Source of the DNA: Bacteroidota bacterium
Lineage (GTDB): Bacteria > Bacteroidota > Bacteroidia > Bacteroidales > CG2-30-32-10
Direction: 5' to 3'
Length of the DNA stretch: 10,391 bases
Assembly: GCA_013334735.1 (NCBI GenBank)
Contig: JAAXXA010000057.1
Span: forward strand, 1 to 10,391
Shown: positions 1-6,913 of the stretch, piece by piece
How positions within the stretch are numbered: the stretch's first letter is position 1
Layout: each line of letters starts with the position of its first letter
Translations under genes and position numbers: made by a program
The notes under the pieces: generated by a model
Databases searched by the model: none
Seen by the model: the letters and a program-made list of their open reading frames with translations, nothing else
What the model was told of the DNA's origin: nothing

Positions 1-1
1 T

Positions 2-586
2 TTGAATGTGTTTGGTAAAGGCTCAATAAGTGGTTATTCAGGTCCTGCTGTTAAACCGATAGGATTAAGATTTATTACTGATCTGGCTAAAAATAAAGAA
101 TTAAATCTTCCAATTTCCGGAATGGGAGGTGTTGAAACATGGATAGACGCGTTGGAATACATTTTACTTGGCGCCAGCACGGTTCAGGTTACTACAGGAG
201 TTATTCATTACGGTTATGGAATAGTTGAAGATATGATCGAAGGTCTGTCTGATTATATGCAAAGTAAAAATATTTCCAAAGTTTCCGATTTAGTGGGTAA
301 AGCTTTGCCTAATCTTTGCGAAACTGATGCTTTTAATCTAAAAAGGCAGGGAATAGCAAAATATGATCTTGATAAATGTATCGGATGTGGTCAATGCTAT
401 GTTGTTTGCCATGATGCCGGCGGACAAGCCCTTGACTGGGACAGTAATTTAAGGCGCCCCATACCTTTGGAAAACAAATGCCTCAGTTGCATGATATGCA
501 GTTTCGTTTGCCCTGTGCATGATTTGATTAATTATAAAGAAATGCCTAAGGATTGGAAGAGAGAAGAAACTGTTACTTTGGGATAG
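2..586 (+). CDS. preA: NAD-dependent dihydropyrimidine dehydrogenase subunit PreA, C-terminal part (5' end outside window)
   Basis: This is the C-terminal 194 residues of a PreA-type dihydropyrimidine dehydrogenase catalytic subunit, which in known systems reduces uracil or thymine with electrons from the PreT partner. The frame is open to the window edge, so the first codon (TTG) is internal and not a start. Residues 11-70 look like the end of the FMN-binding TIM barrel: GPAVKPIGLRFI, then SGMGGVETWIDALEYILLGA and VQVTTGVIHYG. Residues 126-136 (C126, C129, C132, C136) and 160-170 (C160, C163, C166, C170) form two CxxCxxCxxxC clusters expected to carry two 4Fe-4S centres. It ends at TAG, 43 bp before the next gene on the same strand, with no hairpin between, so read-through is possible. 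The partner preT is not visible here. The family call is firm; pyrimidine as substrate is inferred from homology. Confidence 0.9.
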   Translation: MNVFGKGSISGYSGPAVKPIGLRFITDLAKNKELNLPISGMGGVETWIDALEYILLGASTVQVTTGVIHYGYGIVEDMIEGLSDYMQSKNISKVSDLVGKALPNLCETDAFNLKRQGIAKYDLDKCIGCGQCYVVCHDAGGQALDWDSNLRRPIPLENKCLSCMICSFVCPVHDLINYKEMPKDWKREETVTLG

Positions 587-629
587 TGAAAAACAAACAT
601 ATATTTCAAAGCCATTTAAACATATTTTA

Positions 630-1862
630 ATGAAAGAATACTTCTACGCTGTAAGAAAAGAACAATTTGGCCCATTCACGTTTGAAGAACTGAAAGACAA
701 AAAAATCACAAAAGATACTCTTGTTTGGTATGAAGGTCTAGAAAATTGGACAAAAGCGAGATTTATAGAAGAACTTTCCGGCATAATTAAAACAAAAGCA
801 ATACCGCCTCCATTACCCGAAGAACCGGCAGAAGAAGTACAGCAAACACAGGAAAAATCACAAACACGGAAAGTGCAGAAGGTAAATAAAATATTTGAAG
901 ATCTTCAAGTACTGGTGGTGCCAAAAGAACAGGAAGAACATAAAGTTCCGGAAGAACCAAAAGAACCTGAAGAATCCAAAGTATCGAAAGAATCGACATC
1001 ATCTGTCCAACAGGAATTGCTTCCTACTGAGGAAGAAATTAAAAAGAAAGACAAAAACCATTTTTATATTGGAATAATAGCAGCCATTTTAATTATTTGT
1101 TGCCCGATAGCATTATTTATTAAATATTCAGTATTTAATAAAAATAAAGATTCTAATAAACATGTTACAACAGCTTTTGTTGTAACAGATTCTTTAAGTT
1201 CTATCAAAAATTCTTCAGCTAAAAATGGAAATATTATTACTTCTGACAGTGTGAATAAATCATTTACAGTTACCGATTACGATGGCAATGTATATCACAC
1301 TGTAACTATTGGTAAACAGTTATGGATGGTGGAAAATCTAAAAGTAACACATTATCGCGATGGCACTCCCATACCAAATGTAACTGATAAAAACAAATGG
1401 AGTAAATTATCCACCGGCGCTTATTGCAATTACGATAACAACGACAAATATGTTAATACATACGGAAGACTTTATAATTGGTATGCTCTGAAAAACTCAC
1501 ATTCTATTTGCCCTGCCGGGTGGCATGTACCCTCTGATGCAGATTGGACTATTTTAACTGATTTTTTAGGTGGCAAATATACTTCCGCCGACAAATTGAA
1601 AAAAGAAGGCACAGCGTATTGGAAAAGTCCGAATGCAGGAGCAAATAATAGCAGCGGGTTTACTGCTTTGCCGGGCGGTTATCGTGGTAATGACGGAGTG
1701 TTCGACAAAATTGGATATTATGGTTATTGGTGGACTGCTACTGAAAACAATACTATTGACGCATGGTTCCGTGGTATGTACTACAATTACGCTTGTGTTT
1801 ATAGCGATTATTACGGCTACAGCAAGGGAGGCGGTTTTAGTGTGCGGTGTTTGAAAGATTAA
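630..1862 (+). CDS. GYF_2 - transmembrane - FISUMP domain protein
   Basis: A 410-residue protein of unknown function with three visible parts. Residues 1-50 resemble a GYF_2 domain (YAVRKEQFGPFTFEEL, then LVWYEGLENWTKA), a small module thought to bind peptides. Residues 58-140 are a Pro-rich then Glu/Lys-rich linker (PPPLPEEP, followed by repeated PEEPKEPEE-like units), probably disordered. Residues 144-166 are one hydrophobic membrane segment (IGIIAAILIICCPIALFI). Residues 212-408 match the Fibrobacter succinogenes major paralogous (FISUMP) domain: TVTDYDGNVYHTVTIG, QLWMVENLKV, YGRLYNWYA, CPAGWHVPSDADW, GFTALPGGYRG, WWTATE and a terminal SVRCLKD. There is no N-terminal signal peptide, so the inferred topology is GYF_2 inside and FISUMP outside. 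The start is the ATG at 630, which gives a complete GYF_2 domain; the leader is A/T-rich with no Shine-Dalgarno. It converges on eno. Domain calls are good; the role is unknown. Confidence 0.88.
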   Translation: MKEYFYAVRKEQFGPFTFEELKDKKITKDTLVWYEGLENWTKARFIEELSGIIKTKAIPPPLPEEPAEEVQQTQEKSQTRKVQKVNKIFEDLQVLVVPKEQEEHKVPEEPKEPEESKVSKESTSSVQQELLPTEEEIKKKDKNHFYIGIIAAILIICCPIALFIKYSVFNKNKDSNKHVTTAFVVTDSLSSIKNSSAKNGNIITSDSVNKSFTVTDYDGNVYHTVTIGKQLWMVENLKVTHYRDGTPIPNVTDKNKWSKLSTGAYCNYDNNDKYVNTYGRLYNWYALKNSHSICPAGWHVPSDADWTILTDFLGGKYTSADKLKKEGTAYWKSPNAGANNSSGFTALPGGYRGNDGVFDKIGYYGYWWTATENNTIDAWFRGMYYNYACVYSDYYGYSKGGGFSVRCLKD

Positions 1863-1866
1863 ATGT

Positions 1867-1906
1867 AAATTACAAAGCCCCGAAAATTTTCAGGGCTTTG
1901 TAATTT
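1867..1906. terminator. Bidirectional hairpin terminator between the FISUMP gene and eno
   Basis: A perfect 14-bp inverted repeat, AAATTACAAAGCCC at 1867-1880 and its complement at 1893-1906. The 12-nt centre contains a further palindrome (GAAAATTTTC, 1882-1891). It starts 5 bp after the FISUMP gene stop and lies 12 bp downstream of the eno stop, between convergent genes. The outer stem is A/T-rich, so each transcript gets U residues at the 3' side of the GC core (TTTGTAATTT on the plus strand). No long uninterrupted U-run follows, so its strength is uncertain, but position and symmetry fit a shared terminator. Confidence 0.8.
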
Positions 1907-1917
1907 AAAAAGCTTTT

Positions 1918-3210
1918 TTATTGTTTTGCGTATTTAAAATTCTTCCCTAAATACTGAGCTGAACCGCCTAACATTTCTTCAATTCTAAGTAACTGATTAT
2001 ATTTTGCAATTCTTTCCGAACGACATGCAGAGCCGGTTTTTATCATTCCGGTTTTTAAAGCAACTGCCAAATCAGCTATTGTAGTATCTTCAGTTTCACC
2101 TGAGCGGTGGCTAATTACAGATGAATATCCGTTTTCTCTTGCTAATTCTACAGCATTTATTGTTTCTGTAAGAGTGCCAATTTGATTAACTTTAATAAGA
2201 ATGGAGTTCGCAACACCCTTATCAATGCCTTGTTGTAAGCGTTTTACGTTTGTTACAAAAAGATCATCTCCTACTAATTGTATTTTATCACCAAGAGTTT
2301 TTGTCATTATTTTCCATCCATCCCAATCATCTTCTGCCATTCCATCTTCAATAGATATAATTGGATATTTTTTAACCCAATCTTTCCAATAATTAACCAT
2401 TTCCGATGGTTTTAGTTTATCACCGGTTGATTTATGTAAATGATAAACTTTTTCCTCAGGTATAAAATATTCAGATGCAGCTGGATCAAGAGCAATGCAA
2501 ATATCAACACCCGGTTTATATTTTGCTGATTCAATTGCTTGTATTATCAAGGTTATTGCTTCTTCATTCGATTTTAAATTTGGAGCAAATCCACCTTCAT
2601 CACCCACATTTGTTGAATATCCTTTTTTCTTTAAAACATTTTTTAAATTGTGGAATACTTCAGTGCCCATTCGGATTGCATCATAAAATGTTTCTGCGCC
2701 TATTGGCATTATCATAAATTCCTGAAAATCGATGCAATTATCTGCATGTGAACCTCCGTTTAAGATGTTCATCATCGGAATAGGAAGAAGATTTGCATTT
2801 ACACCGCCCAAATAACGGAATAATGGCTGACCTGATTCCTGTGCAGCTGCTTTGGCTATAGCCAGAGAAACTCCTAAAATAGCATTTGCGCCAAGATTAG
2901 TTTTGTTAGGTGTTCCGTCTAATTGTATCATCAACTCATCAATAATATATTGTTCGGAAACATCATAACCGTTCAATTCTTCTTTTAAGGTTTTATTTAC
3001 ATTCTGAACAGCTTTCAAAACACCTTTACCAAGATAAATGCTTTTATCATTATCTCTTAGTTCGCATGCTTCGTGAATACCTGTAGAAGCTCCTGACGGA
3101 ACAGCTGCCCTACCCATTACACCACTATCGGTAACAACATCCACTTCTATTGTGGGATTACCTCTTGAATCAAGGATTTGCCTTGCCTGAATATGAATTA
3201 TCTGACTCAT
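1918..3210 (-). CDS. eno: Enolase (phosphopyruvate hydratase)
   Basis: Enolase converts 2-phosphoglycerate to phosphoenolpyruvate in glycolysis and runs backwards in gluconeogenesis; it is cytoplasmic and Mg-dependent. The 430-residue length is normal and the protein is collinear with bacterial enolases from ARQILDSRGNPTIEVDV to the C-terminus. Visible active-site elements are the mobile-loop SGAST (39-43), H155 in NGGSHADN, E205 in VGDEGGFAPN (general acid), metal ligands D242 (ALDPAASEY), E288 (SIEDGMAEDDW) and D315/D316 (LVGDDLFVTN), the catalytic base K340 (ILIKVNQIGT) and the SHRSGETED loop from S367 (H368, R369, S370). Nothing essential is missing. It follows the FkbM gene by 76 bp with no terminator seen between, so co-transcription is possible; I found no clear Bacteroidota-type promoter (TAnnTTTG) in that gap. 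It converges with the FISUMP gene. Confidence 0.98.
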   Translation of the reverse strand: MSQIIHIQARQILDSRGNPTIEVDVVTDSGVMGRAAVPSGASTGIHEACELRDNDKSIYLGKGVLKAVQNVNKTLKEELNGYDVSEQYIIDELMIQLDGTPNKTNLGANAILGVSLAIAKAAAQESGQPLFRYLGGVNANLLPIPMMNILNGGSHADNCIDFQEFMIMPIGAETFYDAIRMGTEVFHNLKNVLKKKGYSTNVGDEGGFAPNLKSNEEAITLIIQAIESAKYKPGVDICIALDPAASEYFIPEEKVYHLHKSTGDKLKPSEMVNYWKDWVKKYPIISIEDGMAEDDWDGWKIMTKTLGDKIQLVGDDLFVTNVKRLQQGIDKGVANSILIKVNQIGTLTETINAVELARENGYSSVISHRSGETEDTTIADLAVALKTGMIKTGSACRSERIAKYNQLLRIEEMLGGSAQYLGKNFKYAKQ

Positions 3211-3286
3211 AAATTAAATTTTTTAAATTGTTTTTAAAAATTATATTTCTTCTTGTTAAAATAAGTATTTTTTTTGATATTAATAA

Positions 3287-4060
3287 TCAAGATGCAAAAC
3301 CACTATATAATAATGAATTTTTAATAAATTCGTTATTCAAATATAAAAAATTCCCATAATTATTTCCCGTTTTAATTTGCCAATTAGATATCTCATAAAC
3401 TCCATATAAAGAAAAGTTATTTTTGTACATTAAAGAATGAATTTTTTCAATATATGTATTCCTTACATTTTGTGGATTAAAACCGGCTTCACAATATACT
3501 GCCGAAATTTGATTGTTTTTTATCATTTCGCTAAAACCATTTATCACCTGAATTTCATATCCCTCTGTATCAATTTTTAATAGATCTATTTTTTTAATAT
3601 TGTTTCTTAAACAAAAATCATCTCCTTTTACTATGGTAATAATTTCATTTTTAGCTCCTTCGTAATTATTCATAGAAACCTCATTCAGAGAGTTCATACA
3701 GCTTTCTGTATTGTCGAACAATAAAATGCTTTTATTTTCATTATTTTCTCCAAAAGCAATTTGGAATCTTTTTATTTTTTTTATATGTGAAGTGTTACGT
3801 GTCAATATATTATAGGTATCCATTACTGGCTCTATACAGTAAATATCAGAAAAACTAAAATAATTATGTAAAGGTAAAGCTGTTTGTCCTTCGTTTGCTC
3901 CAATATCGAAAACAATATTCATTGGAAGTCCGATCCTATACTTTAAATCATAATAGAGATCACATCCGATAGGTATATGTTTTTGTTTATATATCCAATA
4001 TCCTGTTAATTTTATTAGCTTTTCTCTTATTCTTTTCTGAAAGCTCATATATAATGGCAT
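3287..4060 (-). CDS. FkbM-family SAM-dependent methyltransferase
   Basis: A 257-residue predicted methyltransferase. Residues 50-60 (VFDIGANEGQT) are the SAM-binding motif I, IEP at 76-78 is the acidic end of the second strand, and LLKIDTEGYE (160-169) with the following GF is the hallmark of the FkbM family. The C-terminal NYGNFLYLN is also typical. FkbM enzymes O-methylate sugars or natural products, often in polysaccharide or glycan loci; the substrate cannot be read from sequence. No signal peptide is evident. I keep the ATG at 4058-4060, but Met5 (MSFQKR) is an alternative. By hand count GC is 71 of 300 bases over 3301-3600, against 45 of 120 over two stretches of eno, so the gene is clearly AT-richer than its neighbours. 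It begins 38 bp beyond the ribosomal operon terminator and has no functional link to either neighbour, which suggests acquisition. Confidence 0.9.
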   Translation of the reverse strand: MPLYMSFQKRIREKLIKLTGYWIYKQKHIPIGCDLYYDLKYRIGLPMNIVFDIGANEGQTALPLHNYFSFSDIYCIEPVMDTYNILTRNTSHIKKIKRFQIAFGENNENKSILLFDNTESCMNSLNEVSMNNYEGAKNEIITIVKGDDFCLRNNIKKIDLLKIDTEGYEIQVINGFSEMIKNNQISAVYCEAGFNPQNVRNTYIEKIHSLMYKNNFSLYGVYEISNWQIKTGNNYGNFLYLNNEFIKNSLLYSGFAS

Positions 4061-4098
4061 GTTTATATTAAAAAAAAATAAAATTACATAATATTTTT

Positions 4099-4136
4099 AA
4101 AAAAAAAGGATAAAGCTGAAATACTTTACCCTTTTT
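4099..4136 (-). terminator. Intrinsic terminator of the ribosomal protein / rpoA operon
   Basis: Read on the minus strand, AAAAAGGGTAAAG (4136-4124) pairs with CTTTATCCTTTTT (4115-4103). This gives a 13-bp stem with a single G-U wobble and an 8-nt loop, running into a stretch of nine U residues (4107-4099). It begins 21 bp after the rplQ stop codon. This is a textbook Rho-independent terminator and marks the end of the long operon; it also separates that operon from the FkbM gene starting at 4060. Confidence 0.9.
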
Positions 4137-4157
4137 GAGATTTATTAATAAGCTTTT

Positions 4158-4766
4158 TTATTCTTTATTTTCTGTTTCGGCAGCATCAGTATTTTCTTCT
4201 TCTTTTTCTTCTGCTTTAACATCGTTTACAACAGTATCTTCTACTTTTGTTTCTAATTCTGCGTCAACTTCTTTTGTATTTGCTTTTTTGCTTGTTGTTT
4301 TTTCAGCTACAACACCTTCAGTTGTATCAGTAGCTTTTTTAGTACCACGACTTCTGCGAGTTGTTTTAACTTTTTTATCAAGTTTGGTAGCAAGTAAATT
4401 TTCATTATAATCAACTAGCTCTATCAAACACATATCAGCATTATCACCTTTGCGAAATCCAGTTTTTAATATTCTGGTGTAACCACCTGGCCTCTGAGCT
4501 ATTTTTGTTGCTACCTCGCGAAAAAGTTCAGTAACAGCTTCTTTGTTTTGGAGATATCCAAAAACAACTCTTCTTGAATGGGTTGAATCTTCTTTTGAAC
4601 GATTAATCAAAGGTTCAATATATACCCGGAGAGCTTTTGCTTTTGCTAATGTTGTAATGATTCTTTTATTTTTACTTAAAACCAACGAAGAAGCTAAGTT
4701 TGATAGCAATGCAACTCTGTGAGCGCTTGTTCTCCCTAAATGATTTATTTTTTTTCCGTGTCTCAT
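4158..4766 (-). CDS. rplQ: 50S ribosomal protein L17 with long charged C-terminal extension
   Basis: L17 is a large-subunit ribosomal protein near the exit tunnel. Residues 1-123 cover the whole family domain: MRHGKKINHLGRTSAHRVAL, NKRIITTLAKAKALR, and GGYTRILKTGFRKGDNADM before the last strand LIELVDY. E. coli L17 is 127 residues, so about 78 residues here are extra. The tail is Lys/Arg/Thr-rich at 130-165 and strongly acidic at 165-202 (EEKEEENTDAAETENKE), low-complexity and probably disordered. Comparable tails are known from other Bacteroidota L17 proteins. This is the last gene of the operon, followed by a strong terminator. Its 55-bp leader after rpoA consists largely of heptamer repeats. 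The start is the conserved MRHGK; no Shine-Dalgarno is present. Confidence 0.97.
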   Translation of the reverse strand: MRHGKKINHLGRTSAHRVALLSNLASSLVLSKNKRIITTLAKAKALRVYIEPLINRSKEDSTHSRRVVFGYLQNKEAVTELFREVATKIAQRPGGYTRILKTGFRKGDNADMCLIELVDYNENLLATKLDKKVKTTRRSRGTKKATDTTEGVVAEKTTSKKANTKEVDAELETKVEDTVVNDVKAEEKEEENTDAAETENKE

Positions 4767-4778
4767 TTCTTTTTAAAA

Positions 4779-4820
4779 CTTTTAACTTTTAACTTTTAAC
4801 TCTTAACTTTTAGCTTTTAG
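4779..4820. repeat. Heptamer tandem repeat array (CTTTTAA) in the rpoA-rplQ gap
   Basis: Six consecutive 7-bp units fill most of the 55-bp gap. Units at 4779, 4786 and 4793 are exactly CTTTTAA; the unit at 4800 is CTCTTAA; those at 4807 and 4814 are CTTTTAG. On the transcribed strand this is a purine-rich leader of TTAAAAG units ending 12 nt before the rplQ start codon. Because the unit is 7 nt long and contains TAA, the array carries stop codons in all three frames. The purine-rich strand has no self-complementarity, so it is not a terminator. Confidence 0.9.
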
Positions 4821-4821
4821 C

Positions 4822-5814
4822 TTATTCCTTATCTAATTTATATTTTAACAAATTCATTCCGAAATTTAGGCTTTTTGCTTTTACAAGTTCTTCCAATTCT
4901 GAAAGTGATTTTTTTCCAAAATTTCTGAATTTCAATAAATCATTTTTGTTGAATTGAACCAAATCGGCTAAAGTATCTACATCGGCAGCTTTTAAGCAGT
5001 TCAATGCTCTAACAGAAAGATCCATGTCAACAAGTTTGGTTTTAAGCAACTGGCGCATGTGTAATGAACTTTCGTCAAATTCTTCGCTTATTGCTTTTTC
5101 TTCAGTATCTAAGGTAATTTTCTCATCTGAAAATAGCATAAAATGATGAATCAAAATTTTGGCTGCTTCTTTAAGCGCATCTTTAGGATTAATAGAACCA
5201 TCTGTAGCAACTTCCAAAACTAATTTTTCATAGTCGGTTTTCTGTTCTACACGATAATCTTCCACACTAAATTTTACATTTTTTATAGGTGTAAATATCG
5301 AATCAATAAAAATTGTACCTATAGAAGCATTGAGTACTTTATTTTCTTCTGCAGGAACGTATCCTCTACCTTTATCAATAGATAATTCAATTGATAATTT
5401 TACTGAGGGATTCATGTGGCAAATAACTATTTCAGGATTCAATACCTGGAAATTTGACATAAACTTATTAATATCACCGGCTGTAAATACATCCTGACCG
5501 GTAATTTTTACAGTTACTTTTTCACTATTTACAGTTTCTACCTGACGTTTAAAACGAATCTGTTTCAGATTTAGCACCATTTCAGTAACATCTTCTACTA
5601 CTCCCTTTATCGCTGAAAATTCGTGCTCCACTCCATCAATTTTTATTGATGTTATAGTAAAACCTTCAAGTGAAGACAATAAGATTCTGCGTAAAGCATT
5701 TCCAACTGTAATACCATAACCTGGTTCTAACGGACGAAATTCAAATTTTGCATTAAATCCATCGGATTCAAGCATTATAACCTTATCAGGTTTTTGAAAA
5801 GTTAAAATTGCCAT
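4822..5814 (-). CDS. rpoA: DNA-directed RNA polymerase subunit alpha
   Basis: The 330-residue alpha subunit dimerises to nucleate RNA polymerase assembly and contacts promoters and activators. Residues 1-230 are the N-terminal domain, with FRPLEPGYGITVGNALRRIL (26-45) at the dimer and beta contact region and GYVPAEENK (151-159) further on. A linker at about 231-255 is acidic. The C-terminal domain spans about 256-322: LSVRALNCLKAADVDTLADL carries R269, N272 and K275, equivalent to the UP-element DNA-binding residues of E. coli, and FRNFGKKSLSELEEL (296-310) is the helix-hairpin-helix. Length is normal for the family. It sits between rpsD and rplQ as in most bacteria, with 34 bp after rpsD. 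The initiator MAILTFQKPDKV is typical of Bacteroidota alpha subunits, which supports this start. Confidence 0.98.
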   Translation of the reverse strand: MAILTFQKPDKVIMLESDGFNAKFEFRPLEPGYGITVGNALRRILLSSLEGFTITSIKIDGVEHEFSAIKGVVEDVTEMVLNLKQIRFKRQVETVNSEKVTVKITGQDVFTAGDINKFMSNFQVLNPEIVICHMNPSVKLSIELSIDKGRGYVPAEENKVLNASIGTIFIDSIFTPIKNVKFSVEDYRVEQKTDYEKLVLEVATDGSINPKDALKEAAKILIHHFMLFSDEKITLDTEEKAISEEFDESSLHMRQLLKTKLVDMDLSVRALNCLKAADVDTLADLVQFNKNDLLKFRNFGKKSLSELEELVKAKSLNFGMNLLKYKLDKE

Positions 5815-5848
5815 TTATATTTTGTTATTTGAGTGTTAAAAATAATTA

Positions 5849-6454
5849 TTATTTCGAATATAATTCGACTATAAGTTGTTCTTTAATATTCTCTGGTATT
5901 TGATCTCTTAATGGATAACTTGAAATTTTGCCCGACATACTTTCCGAATCCCATTCTAACCATGTATGTTTGTTGGTTCTCGAAGCAACTGAATTTGCTA
6001 TTATTTCAAGAGATTTTGATCTTTCGCGTACAGCTATAACATCACCAACTTTAAGTGTTGTAGAAGGTACATTACTTACTTTACCGTTTACTGTTATATG
6101 TCTGTGCGATACCAATTGACGCGCGCCATTCCTGGATGGTGCAATTCCAAGCCTGTAAACAACATTATCTAATCTCGCTTCAATTAATTGAAGTAAATTA
6201 TCGCCAGTAACTCCTCTTTTACGGGAAGCTTTTTCAAAAGTATTTGAAAATTGTTTTTCCAAAATGCCGTAAGTGTATTTAACTTTCTGTTTTTCCATAA
6301 GTTGAATACCATACTCCGATGTTTTCTTTTTCTTTTTAGAATTACCATGCATTCCCGGAGGATAATTCTTTTTTTCGTAATTCTTATCCGGTCCATAGAT
6401 TGGATCTCTGAATTTTCTTGCTATTCTGGTTTTTGGGCCTGTATATCTTGCCAT
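5849..6454 (-). CDS. rpsD: 30S ribosomal protein S4 (cysteine-free form)
   Basis: S4 is a primary 16S rRNA-binding protein that starts assembly of the 30S body. The 201-residue length is typical. The N-terminal arm (MARYTGPKTRIARKF, then YPPGMHG at 31-37) is present without the cysteine cluster that binds zinc in some bacterial S4 proteins; I see no cysteine anywhere in the protein. The S4 RNA-binding domain occupies about 94-158 (RLDNVVYRLGIAPSRNGARQ, SHRHITVNGKVSNVPS, LKVGDVIAVRERS). In E. coli, S4 represses its own operon by binding near the rpsM start; no matching structure was recognised here. It lies 31 bp after rpsK and 34 bp before rpoA. Confidence 0.98.
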   Translation of the reverse strand: MARYTGPKTRIARKFRDPIYGPDKNYEKKNYPPGMHGNSKKKKKTSEYGIQLMEKQKVKYTYGILEKQFSNTFEKASRKRGVTGDNLLQLIEARLDNVVYRLGIAPSRNGARQLVSHRHITVNGKVSNVPSTTLKVGDVIAVRERSKSLEIIANSVASRTNKHTWLEWDSESMSGKISSYPLRDQIPENIKEQLIVELYSK

Positions 6455-6485
6455 TTTCTAAATATTTTCTATTATCTGTTAAACA

Positions 6486-6875
6486 TTAAACTCTTCTTCT
6501 TTTTGGAGGTCTGCATCCGTTATGAGGCAACGGAGTAATATCAATTATTTCTGCTACTTCTATACCGGCAGCATTAATGTTTCTTACCGCAGATTCTCTT
6601 CCTGCGCCAGGTCCTTTTACAAAAACCTTTACTTTTCTTAAACCCAGGTCGTATGCTACTTTTGCACAATCCTGTGCAGCTGTTTGAGCTGCATAAGGGG
6701 TGTTTTTCTTTGATCCCTTGAATCCCATTTTTCCCGCAGATGACCAAGATATTACTTGTCCTTCATTGTTTGTCAATGAAATAATAAGATTATTGAAAGA
6801 TGCAAAAATATGCGCCTGTCCTACAGCCTCAATTTTTACTACTCTCTTTCTTGAAACTTTTGTTGTTTTTGCCAT
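6486..6875 (-). CDS. rpsK: 30S ribosomal protein S11
   Basis: S11 lies on the 30S platform next to the 3' end of 16S rRNA and mRNA exit site. The 129-residue product is full length. Motifs include AHIFASFNNLIISLTN (21-36), GQVISWSSAGKMGFKGSKK (39-57), YAAQTAAQDCA, and the signature VKGPGAGRESAVR followed by the Arg-rich C-terminus ITPLPHNGCRPPKRRRV. It sits between rpsM (38 bp gap) and rpsD (31 bp gap), the conserved alpha-operon order. In Bacteroidota the platform region is of interest because the anti-Shine-Dalgarno is reported to be occluded there; S11 itself shows nothing unusual. Confidence 0.98.
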   Translation of the reverse strand: MAKTTKVSRKRVVKIEAVGQAHIFASFNNLIISLTNNEGQVISWSSAGKMGFKGSKKNTPYAAQTAAQDCAKVAYDLGLRKVKVFVKGPGAGRESAVRNINAAGIEVAEIIDITPLPHNGCRPPKRRRV

Positions 6876-6913
6876 AATGTATTTAGTTGCAATATGTATT
6901 TATTATATCAATA

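Noticed and set aside
1..30. TTG at position 2 as a true start of the PreA-like gene
   Set aside because: The frame is open to the window edge and the protein lacks the first part of the flavin-binding barrel, so the gene is cut by the window, not short.
787..1002. Minus-strand open frame of 71 codons rich in Leu and Val
   Set aside because: Antisense of the Glu/Lys/Pro linker of the FISUMP protein; biased codons give a false hydrophobic product.
630..1862. FISUMP protein as a toxin or defence component
   Set aside because: No catalytic motif, immunity partner or defence neighbours are visible; the neighbours are metabolic genes.
3211..3286. Possible Bacteroidota promoter (TTTG and TAnnTTTG boxes) for eno
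   Set aside because: The 76 bp are very AT-rich but I found no acceptable TAnnTTTG with a matching upstream box.
3274..3290. Inverted repeat TTGAT...ATCAA overlapping the FkbM stop codon, considered as its terminator
   Set aside because: Only 5 bp of stem, all but one pair A-T, and followed on the minus strand by A residues and not U residues.
4135..4410. Plus-strand open frame of 91 codons rich in Ser, Val and Phe
   Set aside because: It is the antisense of the low-complexity Lys/Glu/Thr tail of L17; the composition is a mirror of that bias and it overlaps the operon terminator.
6251..6538. Plus-strand open frame of 95 codons that looks hydrophobic
   Set aside because: Lies antisense across rpsD and the end of rpsK, both certain genes; no family resemblance and no supporting context.
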